Below are positions 1-6,695 of a DNA stretch of 10,084 bases, piece by piece. Origin of the DNA: Enteropsectra breve (taxonomy: Eukaryota; Microsporidia); NCBI GenBank assembly GCA_024243835.1, contig JALPMN010000471.1, positions 1 through 10,084 on the forward strand, read 5' to 3'. Each line of letters starts with the position of its first letter. Within the stretch, counting starts at the first letter, position 1. The notes below the pieces were generated by a model. It searched no databases and was not told the DNA's origin. It saw nothing but the letters and a program-made list of their open reading frames with translations. The translations under genes were made by a program, and so were the position numbers.

Positions 1-2
1 CA

Positions 3-1046
3 ATACACCCGGTGCTTTCCATAGTTACAATCGTGCTTGTCATTATTACATATTTGCAATCGCTTGCAGAAAGTATTGAATCCTATTCCTTTATTAATCA
101 GAGTGTTGCAACGAATGGCATTCTAAAAAATGAGCTTCTAGATCTTATTCCCCTGTTAATTGCAGTATGTGCAGTAATATTTGCCGTAGATGCTACTTTC
201 TTTATACTGGCAAAAATGATGGGCTTTCTTTTCATCTTTCAATGTATTACGCTGTGTATACTGCTATTGGTTTTTCGCGATAATGTCGGCAGGGGAGCGC
301 CATTCTTTAACTTTGAAAAACTTCGCAAATATTGGCTGCTTCATTTCACCAAGCCGATGAACAATGCACATGGCCCATATTTCTTTTTCTTTGAGCACTA
401 TGGATCCACCATCCGCTCTCCAACTTTTATTAATAATCAGCTCGTGAATCTGTTAGGTTTGGAGTGGTGGTTTGCTCTAGCTGAAAGTGGTCTATATTAT
501 TCAGTCTGGCCAAAGCACGGTGTTAACCCCTGCTTATACCTGTATAGCACGGCTATTCCTCAGATAAAGGAAGTATGGAAATTTACTCCTGATATAGTTA
601 TTAGGCAACTGCAGAATATCAACTACTTCTTTCTCATCGGAGCATGCTTAAGTCCGTTTATTATCGCCGTATACAATCTCAAAGTCGCCGTTGAGCAAAT
701 TTTCTGTTTTAAAAACAAGAGATGGCCTAGGATGCTCTCATTTGGATTACTGTGTTTTTTGAGTGCTTGGCTCTACCTCCCTAGGTACACTTTGCTTAAG
801 CTCAAACTTGAAAGTTTTGATGTGCTATACACTAAACTTCTGCAATCTGCCTCCATTCCTAAAGAGGGCAAATATGTTGATTTTATAAAGTTAATTCCTT
901 GGTTCCTGCTGACATATGCCTTCCCCTGTGCTTTTAAAATGACCACTTGCAAAAGATACAGCTCTGAATTTATTATTGCTGGCGTTGTTATGGTGGTATG
1001 CTGCTTTATGTTAGTTAAGTTTTGCTTCTTTACCGATTTCTTCTGA
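3..1046 (+). CDS. multi-pass membrane protein, 3' part only (5' end outside window)
   Basis: The frame is open from the first bases of the window, and the codons before the GTG at 12 continue it (I-H-P-V-L-S), so the true start lies upstream; about 347 residues are visible up to the TGA at 1044-1046. Counting from the codon at 12, strongly hydrophobic stretches lie at about 1-18, 43-62, 65-88, 204-226, 241-258, 292-309 and 320-340, so this is a polytopic membrane protein with roughly seven helices in view. Between the third and fourth lies a 110-residue polar/aromatic loop with a run of four phenylalanines (HGPYFFFFEHYG) and several Trp. Basic residues flank the fifth helix (KNKRWPR). I do not recognise the family. 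A glycosyltransferase- or transporter-like enzyme of the secretory pathway is possible, but I see none of the usual motifs of protein O-mannosyltransferases. The gene converges with the next one, leaving 240 bp between stops. Confidence is high that it is a real gene and low for any function. Confidence 0.8.
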   Translation: MHPVLSIVTIVLVIITYLQSLAESIESYSFINQSVATNGILKNELLDLIPLLIAVCAVIFAVDATFFILAKMMGFLFIFQCITLCILLLVFRDNVGRGAPFFNFEKLRKYWLLHFTKPMNNAHGPYFFFFEHYGSTIRSPTFINNQLVNLLGLEWWFALAESGLYYSVWPKHGVNPCLYLYSTAIPQIKEVWKFTPDIVIRQLQNINYFFLIGACLSPFIIAVYNLKVAVEQIFCFKNKRWPRMLSFGLLCFLSAWLYLPRYTLLKLKLESFDVLYTKLLQSASIPKEGKYVDFIKLIPWFLLTYAFPCAFKMTTCKRYSSEFIIAGVVMVVCCFMLVKFCFFTDFF

Positions 1047-1113
1047 GTATTTGAGCAGAGTATATGTAATTTCCATTAACATGAAATCTCGTTTAGCAAA
1101 AGTACACGATTCA

Positions 1114-1119
1114 AATAAA
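1114..1119 (+). terminator. possible poly(A) signal of the upstream membrane-protein gene
   Basis: AATAAA lies 68 bases after the TGA of the membrane-protein gene; a second copy is at 1212-1217. Both are on the plus strand in the convergent spacer. The hexamer is common in AT-rich DNA, so this is only a candidate. Confidence 0.3.
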
Positions 1120-1286
1120 TTAAGTACTAGCAAAAAATATTGTTGTTTCATTATTATATTGATAATTCTAGTGGTACATAGGAGCTGAATGTGAAGTAAA
1201 CTATCTTTATAAATAAAACACAACAAGATAAAACTGTAATTACAACAAGTCAGAAAATACAGTATTTTATCCTAAACTAAGTTTAA

Positions 1287-2237
1287 TTAAAAGATGCCAA
1301 GATGATTTTGTTTAGGGTCCACCGACTTAAAAATCAGGTAGTTTTCTCCCTTAAAACTAAATTTCATGCCTAGTCCGTTTGCTGGATGTGCCTTCACAAT
1401 TGTCATGCTGCCTGGATTGACAAGGCAGTTCTGCTGAATGCTTAATGCAGAAACCAGCTCATAATCTCTATTTCCATATTTGTAGCCGTTTTCATCATAA
1501 AAGGAATAGCATGGCTTTATGTGGATGTCCTGGCCATATACTCCGGGAACCGCGGTGTAAACATTCATTATGACAAATGCGCCCAGCTTCAGGACTTTTT
1601 TGTTCTTGCTGCGCATGCAGTTTTCTATTTTGCACTCATCGCATGGGATAAAATTGGTCACTGGTTTTATCTGTAGGTTAAGCTTGTTCTGCTCGTCTAC
1701 TTCGTCCTGTGATACAAAATATCTAATCATCTTGCATGTGTTCATATCACTGTTAACATCAAGAACCGCATCTTTGTTTTGCGCAAGATCATCCTGCAGC
1801 TTGTGGTTGCACACAGCCTGGGTTTCAGTCAGCAGCAGTGCGTTGAATTTTTCGAAGAGATTATCTGCCAAGGAGTCATTTTCTGCTTCAAGCTGGCTGA
1901 GTGCTGCAAGAATTGTTTTGATTGAAAATGAGCCGAGGTTGTTGGGATACATGCTCTTGAACCCTGCATTTATCATCTTTATTTCATCAGCTGAAAGTGC
2001 CCTATGTTTTTCACAGTGGATTTGAACCAGTTTTATGGCATATGAAAGACGCTGATGTTTGGCAAAATTATGTGATTGGAAAAACTCTTTTATTTCACTG
2101 ATCGTTGAGAGTACCTCGTAGATGTTTAGCATACTTTTTGGCATCTTGTAGTACGTGTTGTATAGATAGTACACTATCACAGCAGCGCATACGCCCACAA
2201 TTGCCACACCAAATAATGCTACATATTTCGCTCCCAT
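1287..2237 (-). CDS. membrane-anchored protein with a possible inactive USP-like domain
   Basis: This 316-residue protein starts with one hydrophobic helix at residues 6-27 that has little before it, a signal-anchor expected to place the rest in the lumen or outside. I chose the ATG at 2237-2235 because CCC abuts it and a TATAAAA-like stretch lies about 14 bases upstream. The soluble part shows pieces in the order of a ubiquitin-specific protease: NLG...TILAAL at 100-113, recalling the Cys box NLGNTCYMNS-ILQAL; a leucine-rich helix at 122-137; a finger-like C199-x2-C202-x4-C207; a hydrophobic strand at 215-230; then DYELVSALS at 258-266, PGSMTIVKAH at 275-284 and ENYLIF at 298-303, recalling the Y-L...GHY...Y region. 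The catalytic Cys is replaced by Ser (103 or 105) and the GHY His by Ser277, so it would be inactive. The USP reading is by eye and tentative; that the gene is real is well supported. The neighbouring secreted RING genes make a ubiquitin link plausible. Confidence 0.8.
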   Translation of the reverse strand: MGAKYVALFGVAIVGVCAAVIVYYLYNTYYKMPKSMLNIYEVLSTISEIKEFFQSHNFAKHQRLSYAIKLVQIHCEKHRALSADEIKMINAGFKSMYPNNLGSFSIKTILAALSQLEAENDSLADNLFEKFNALLLTETQAVCNHKLQDDLAQNKDAVLDVNSDMNTCKMIRYFVSQDEVDEQNKLNLQIKPVTNFIPCDECKIENCMRSKNKKVLKLGAFVIMNVYTAVPGVYGQDIHIKPCYSFYDENGYKYGNRDYELVSALSIQQNCLVNPGSMTIVKAHPANGLGMKFSFKGENYLIFKSVDPKQNHLGIF

Positions 2238-2262
2238 GGGCTATAAATTACTTTTTTATAAG
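2238..2262 (-). promoter_or_regulatory. CCC-like core promoter with TATA-like stretch
   Basis: Read on the minus strand, TATAGCCC runs straight into the ATG, with CCC at 2240-2238, and TATAAAAAAG lies about 14-23 bases upstream (2260-2251). CCC- or GGG-like motifs just upstream of the ATG are established microsporidian promoter signals. The layout implies an extremely short or absent 5' UTR and supports the chosen start. Confidence 0.55.
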
Positions 2263-2270
2263 GAGGTGCA

Positions 2271-2296
2271 TTACGCGTAAAACATTTTTAAAGGGG
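2271..2296 (-). promoter_or_regulatory. second C-rich motif followed by a four-codon mini-ORF
   Basis: On the minus strand, CCCC (2296-2293) is followed after seven bases by an ATG that reads M-F-Y-A and then TAA (2285-2271), about 35 bases upstream of the real start at 2237. It could be an upstream initiation site, an older promoter copy, or chance. A related AT-rich phrase, TTTTTAAAGG, appears twice on the plus strand (about 2286-2295 and 2305-2314). Confidence 0.2.
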
Positions 2297-2666
2297 CAAA
2301 ATTATTTTTAAAGGATGATTTTAAACATTCGATTGAAAAATGCCGATATAAAATTCCATATGGAGTAGTGATTATCCCCGAGTAAATGAGTTTGCTTTGA
2401 TCTGGAGGCCACATTGTATGTGCCTCTTGGTAAGCAGGAATTAAGGTTTCAAAACAGTTTACTAGGGCAATTTGATTCTGCAGTAAAGAAATAGATCAAA
2501 GTTCATAAAAAGAATTCACTGATCTAAAATATTCGGTCTATTGTATCTTCAATAACAGACTTTCTTTCGGTTATGTGAAATTCTTTATGAAAGATAGTAA
2601 TAGTAAGAATTGTGCAGTGCTTAAAGAGTTTATACAGTCTAGTATATTTATAACATTTAATTAAAT

Positions 2667-2691
2667 ATGCCATAAATGCTTAGCTTAAAGC
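2667..2691 (+). repeat. imperfect dispersed repeat, copy 1
   Basis: These 25 bases begin ATGCCATAAATGCTTAG and match 3478-3502 at 22 of 25 positions without gaps; the differences are A/G, G/T and T/G. A TTTAATTA word lies upstream of both. No coding frame explains the conservation. It could be a decayed mobile-element fragment or a regulatory repeat. Confidence 0.45.
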
Positions 2692-2904
2692 CAGATTTTA
2701 TAGTGGATGAATAAACATTTAATTAATTTTGAGGTCCGTTATTTATATTTATTTAACTACATGTTTGCTAATGAATAACGCCACTATTTAGATAAATCTT
2801 GCATTTCTGCTTGGGGTTAACCAACCCACAATAAAAAAGAGTTGTTGTAGGTCAAAACACTGTGTAAAACAGGGAAGGATGTCCCAAGAAGTTTAAGAGT
2901 ATAG

Positions 2905-2936
2905 GAGTTTTAATGCCGAATAAGCTTTCTTGAAAA
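2905..2936 (+). repeat. possible third, more diverged repeat copy
   Basis: GAGTTTTAATGCCG here matches GAGTTTTATGCCG at 3471-3483 apart from one extra A. The following AATAAGCTT...TTGAAAA resembles TAAATGCTT...CTGAAAG of copy 2 only with gaps. It is weaker than the pair at 2667 and 3478. Confidence 0.3.
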
Positions 2937-3477
2937 ATAATTAAACTTTTTTTAGCATTTGTGTAAATGATGTAAATTTTTAACATAAAAAATTGTCGCA
3001 TAGCAAATTTATATAGTTAAAGCTAGAACTGTTGATAAAAACGAAGAGCCAATAGGGTCTCTAGGACATAGCTCTTACCAGATTTAAACAAATGTAACAG
3101 AAAATTCAAACTCTTCAGATACGGTAGAGTCGGTGTATCCAGAATGCAGTCATGATATTACCTCGAAATCAAGGTCACAATCCTTAGTATGCAAATATGC
3201 CTCTGTATGCACAAACTGTCACTTAAAATTGCAACTGTAGCTCTGGGGTTTCACAATCGAGTTTCTTTAAATGAGTCATTATACTATTTGTGACTTAATT
3301 TGTTTTGATTCAAATTTTAAGGCTATTTACATTTTCCAGGGTACAACTCGTGGAATCCAATCATTTTAAGTGTTTCCGAAAAGCTTAGCAAGGCCTTCCA
3401 TGTAAGAGCTGTGCGAAGCAAAAAACATTGAACAAAGAGTGAGTTATGCCTTAGGTGTTTAATTATTCAAGAGTTTT

Positions 3478-3502
3478 ATGCCGTAAATGCTTATCTGAAA
3501 GC
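3478..3502 (+). repeat. imperfect dispersed repeat, copy 2
   Basis: This is the partner of 2667-2691, with 22 of 25 positions equal. TTATACAGTCTA lies 31 bases downstream at 3533-3544; in copy 1 the same 12-mer lies upstream, at 2630-2641. The two shared words therefore occur in swapped order, as expected from a longer tandem or rearranged element. Confidence 0.45.
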
Positions 3503-3572
3503 AGCTAACCTAGGTTATTTGGTTATACAGTCTAAAATCAAATCAAAAAGTTTTTTTAAGAGCCAACAAAGA

Positions 3573-3773
3573 CTATTTTGCAATCATATATATGATGTTT
3601 GATGGCCTATATTTTATGAATCCGTAAAGCCGTAAGTCATATTTAAAAAATGCGGCATAAAATAACCAGCAGCAAGCTGAGCTTGGGTATTCTATTAAAT
3701 GATGAAAAGCACGAAGAAGATCGCCATAATGAACCTTAGCAGGATAGGGACTCATGCTTACCCCGTTAAACAT
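3573..3773 (-). pseudogene. dubious 66-codon ORF, possible gene relic
   Basis: The frame opens at the ATG at 3773-3771 and closes with TAG at 3573. The translation is protein-like in composition, with aromatic residues and two adjacent Cys (LLRAFHHLIEYP, CCWLFYAAFF), unlike the Lys/Asn/Ile-rich reading usual for AT-rich noncoding DNA. There is no C-rich motif before the ATG, and an in-frame TAA lies a few codons upstream. I recognise no family. It may be a remnant of a decayed gene or simply chance in a local patch of higher GC. I do not claim it is expressed. Confidence 0.2.
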
Positions 3774-3994
3774 TAGAACCTTCCTTTAGACAAACGATAT
3801 CTAATGAGCAATCTTAAAACTTTTTTTGTTTCCATTTGAACTTTGGAGAGTAAATATAGCACTAATTATAAAGTTCATTCAATAGGAAGCTCTCTATTGT
3901 CAAACTATCTAAAAATATAAATAAAATTTCTTTTAATATCAATATTTATTTTGTCCAATCTATCATTCTTTCCTTAATATTTGTAATTACTTCG

Positions 3995-4002
3995 TACCCC
4001 TA
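3995..4002 (+). promoter_or_regulatory. CCC-like promoter motif at the start of the 848-residue gene
   Basis: TACCCCTA ends immediately before the ATG at 4003, with CCCC at 3997-4000, and the preceding 100 bases are strongly AT-rich. This is the clearest microsporidian-type CCC-like signal in the window. It fixes the start upstream of the alternative in-frame ATG at residue 26, which would lose the signal peptide. Confidence 0.65.
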
Positions 4003-6549
4003 ATGTCCTTGATCTACAAAAATTGTCGAAAACTACAAAAGTTACTGCTCATTTTAGTATCCGGATATCTTTGCACAATGCCTACTGATCACAGAGGGCT
4101 GAGCAAAGAAACACCCCTAGAACCCTCTTCAGATGCCCACTTGCTTAACGCTACCAGATGTTCATTTTGTGATAAGACCTTGCTTGTCTCATTGCCAAAA
4201 TTTGATAAAAATTTTCTTGATATCAAAAATAATCCTGAAGAAGTGATAATAGGATCAGACTTCTATAAGGCAGCACTGGTAAAACATACAGCAGAGAATG
4301 GACAACCATCACTGCTGCATCCTCTCTGTGCACTGAAAAAGAAAAACGGCGCACCTTCCACAGCTAAACCAGAGTCAGAAGTAAACACAGCGCCGTTAGC
4401 ATTTGATGTGAGGTGCACATCTTACGAAAATTTTAGCTTTGCAAGGAAAATTTTTAATCTTTCACGAGTTACAGAAAACTCATCATTGATTTTCAGGTAC
4501 ATCTCAAAAATGCTTGAAGAATCAGAAAAAACCTATTTCTACTGTCTCCAGAAAGCAAACCCTGGTATAGTTAGTGCAACGGAAGCAAGACTGAATATTG
4601 AGAATTCGTCATTTGCGAATAAAGCCTTTTATCTTGCTTGTGTGGATCTGTATTTGTGCTCTGAACATAAGCTTTCTAAGCCGCTTCATGTGCTTAATGC
4701 CATGGTTTCCTATCTTAAAACATTCCCAGAAAGCGATAAAGATGCTGATGAGGTCTTATCTAGATATTGGGGGCTTTTAGCCTCCAAGATACGGACTTCT
4801 CAAGATATGCATATTTATATTAATGAAATTATCAGTTGCATATCAACAGCAAATCAGGGAAAATTTACTCACTTATGCCTGGAAATGGTTTTAAGCTATG
4901 CAAGGTTATGCAGCCGAGAAGAGTTTTCTAAATTCGCCGTTACGTCAGTGTTAACAGGCCGAAGCTTTATCTTCAACATCGATACTCGCTATGCACTTAT
5001 ACACATCAAGCTTCCTTCATTCTATTCTTTCTTAGATACACTTGATAAACATTTGAGTGAGTTGGAGTCAGTTGAGAAAATTGTTTTGACTGAATCATAT
5101 CTGGATTTAGGGCCATTTATCTACAAATGGTACGGCGACAACGCCATGTTGCTCAATGGCGGACCCCTCATAACTCTTTTGGAAAGGTATTTTGCTATTA
5201 AAAAGGACGAAATCGAAAATAAGAGAATTTGCCCAACTTCTGAAGGATTCTTCTCTGCTTATAAAACCGTGTGTATCGACAAAAACATTGCAATGCAATC
5301 ATTTGTATATGACCATATTATAAAAAGTCTATTTGAACGGCTGGATATCAAGGATATGGGAATTACATTAATGTTTTTGAATTGTATTGCAGAAGAAGAG
5401 CGGGTAGCGTGCTCAGAACAGTATTTTTATGGATTTATGACTGTTCTTTTGAAAGAATTAATTATCAGTCTAGATTTTAGAAAGGAGGTATATAAAAGCT
5501 TAGAAAAATCCCGAAATCTAGATGGTGTTATTTTAATCGCTAGGCACCTATCCTTCGGTAAGAACATGGTTGAACCTCTGCATTTCTTTGAAAATGAAAC
5601 GAAAAGAAAAATTGTTGAAAAATTTACTGAAAAAGACTATGCTTTGCGATACCTCGCAATAGAATGGCTGCGAATCTCGGTTTTAATGTATGGCAACGAT
5701 GAAAGTAGAACGTGGTTTGAAGAAAAAGAACGTAAGCTGCGTGATATATGCGATTTAAATGCAGCAGCGACAGAGGCCGATCTTGATTTAAGACGAAACG
5801 CTGGTCCTGATAACATTTTTGGGCTAATGCCTTCGGAAATAAAGTCGTCTGGACGCCCTGAGAGATGCTCAAAGGAGTTTGTATATGCCTGGTGTGATAA
5901 AATTAACTTTTTTGGAAATGCGCTTGATTATTTACGAGCCCCTGGTAGGTATCCATTTGTTACTAAACATCTTGATCTTTTACTTCAGTACTGCCTGGAG
6001 CACGATAAAAGTAACGAATTTATCGAAGTGAAAGCTATGATGGTCTGCATTCTCTCAAAGCATGCTGATGTTTATAAGCCAGACTATAGAGTCTTTTTAA
6101 AAGCTCTCATGGAGAGTGAACATTCATTTGTTTTTACTAACGCTGTATTTCAGCATCTTAGTACAGAACACGAAAAAAGCTTTTTTATCACTGTTTTACT
6201 TGATGTGCTTGGCTATTCTGTCCAGTATAACAAAATAGCAGAAGAAGATTGGGAAGATCTTAAAGTTTCGGTGACTAAGCATCTTGTACATCTAGAAAAC
6301 AACAGTGTTTCTAGCCCTTGTGATCTTAATGCTCTAAATAATGCTGTGCTTAAAGAACATCTTGAATATCTAAAGAGCATGGACAAGCCTGAACTAAACA
6401 TGATATTCCAAGAACTGTTGGATGAAAAAGCAATTGACTTTTATAAAATTGAAAAAATTCTTAACTACGATCCTCCCTTTATTATCCCTCGCCATATCAA
6501 CGCGAAGCCTAATAAAGCTAATTATGGAGAGGGAATGGATTGCTCATGA
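4003..6549 (+). CDS. predicted secreted large helical protein with a half-RING
   Basis: This is an 848-residue protein. The N terminus has a basic region (K6 to K13) and a hydrophobic core LLLILVSGYLC (14-24), a good signal peptide for secretion. Then come C53-x2-C56 and H106-x2-C109, spaced and ordered like zinc ligands 1, 2, 5 and 6 of a RING-H2. Ligands 3, 4, 7 and 8 are missing: the segment after C109 is Lys-rich, with no C-x2-C. One zinc could still bind, but E2 binding is doubtful. The remaining roughly 730 residues look all-helical, without membrane spans or named repeats. Blocks shared with the convergent 826-residue protein include FVYD (434-437), VA...EQYF (468-475), ARH (513-515), DY...FLKAL (694-702) and FIIPR (826-830), at a nearly constant offset of 23-26 residues, so I regard the two as paralogues. 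YAWCDK at 628-633 is also in both. The likely role, a host-exposed effector or decoy in the ubiquitin system, is inference. Confidence 0.85.
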   Translation: MSLIYKNCRKLQKLLLILVSGYLCTMPTDHRGLSKETPLEPSSDAHLLNATRCSFCDKTLLVSLPKFDKNFLDIKNNPEEVIIGSDFYKAALVKHTAENGQPSLLHPLCALKKKNGAPSTAKPESEVNTAPLAFDVRCTSYENFSFARKIFNLSRVTENSSLIFRYISKMLEESEKTYFYCLQKANPGIVSATEARLNIENSSFANKAFYLACVDLYLCSEHKLSKPLHVLNAMVSYLKTFPESDKDADEVLSRYWGLLASKIRTSQDMHIYINEIISCISTANQGKFTHLCLEMVLSYARLCSREEFSKFAVTSVLTGRSFIFNIDTRYALIHIKLPSFYSFLDTLDKHLSELESVEKIVLTESYLDLGPFIYKWYGDNAMLLNGGPLITLLERYFAIKKDEIENKRICPTSEGFFSAYKTVCIDKNIAMQSFVYDHIIKSLFERLDIKDMGITLMFLNCIAEEERVACSEQYFYGFMTVLLKELIISLDFRKEVYKSLEKSRNLDGVILIARHLSFGKNMVEPLHFFENETKRKIVEKFTEKDYALRYLAIEWLRISVLMYGNDESRTWFEEKERKLRDICDLNAAATEADLDLRRNAGPDNIFGLMPSEIKSSGRPERCSKEFVYAWCDKINFFGNALDYLRAPGRYPFVTKHLDLLLQYCLEHDKSNEFIEVKAMMVCILSKHADVYKPDYRVFLKALMESEHSFVFTNAVFQHLSTEHEKSFFITVLLDVLGYSVQYNKIAEEDWEDLKVSVTKHLVHLENNSVSSPCDLNALNNAVLKEHLEYLKSMDKPELNMIFQELLDEKAIDFYKIEKILNYDPPFIIPRHINAKPNKANYGEGMDCS

Positions 6550-6554
6550 ATAAA
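6549..6554 (+). terminator. poly(A) signal overlapping the stop codon
   Basis: The TGA stop of the 848-residue gene (6547-6549) shares its last A with AATAAA. Very short 3' UTRs with signals at or inside the stop codon are typical of compact microsporidian genes. Another plus-strand AATAAA is at 6674-6679, just before the end of the convergent gene. Confidence 0.4.
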
Positions 6555-6695
6555 TTAGTTTTAATTATTTGACTGAAGCACTGCACATCTAAGCTATTTT
6601 ATTTCTAACATATTATAACACTGTGATATTATTAGTAACACAAAAACATTTTCAATAGGGCTCATATATGTACAATAAAGGTAGAAAGAAAGTGT

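Larger units (their letters stand above)
2297..3990. other. long AT-rich intergenic tract without a convincing gene
   Basis: About 1.7 kb separates the start of the 316-residue gene from the start of the 848-residue gene. It is visibly richer in A+T than the flanking genes, has stops in all frames, and contains no ORF longer than 66 codons. I looked for tRNA signatures (a T-loop GTTCRA-type box paired with a D-loop) and found none. It holds the imperfect repeats listed separately; an inverted pair AAGAGC (3044-3049) and GCTCTT (3071-3076); a small hairpin GGGTT-AACC-AACCC near 2815-2828; and a shared word TTATACAGTCTA at 2630-2641 and 3533-3544. Both flanking genes transcribe away from it, so it must hold both promoters. 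A tract this long is unusual for compact microsporidian genomes but fits the larger ones. Confidence 0.6.

Noticed and set aside
3..1046. Protein O-mannosyltransferase for the left-edge membrane protein
   Set aside because: Expected motifs of the C-terminal membrane domain were not seen; hydrophobicity alone is not enough to assign it.
1011..1226. 71-codon minus-strand ORF in the convergent spacer
   Set aside because: It begins at a TTG, overlaps the end of the membrane-protein gene, has no C-rich motif, and its composition is that of AT-rich noncoding DNA.
1570..2025. 151-codon plus-strand ORF opposite the 316-residue gene
   Set aside because: It is Ser/Leu/Phe-rich, lies wholly antisense to a gene with a good promoter motif and signal-anchor, and has no motif before its start.
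2260..2275. AAGGAGGT, which looks like a bacterial Shine-Dalgarno site
   Set aside because: No ATG follows on that strand and the window has eukaryotic promoter signals; a similar AAGGAGGT at about 5482-5489 is inside coding sequence.
3121..3260. Possible tRNA-like or structured RNA segment (TCGAAATC near 3162)
   Set aside because: There is no matching acceptor stem, D-loop or anticodon stem at the right spacing.
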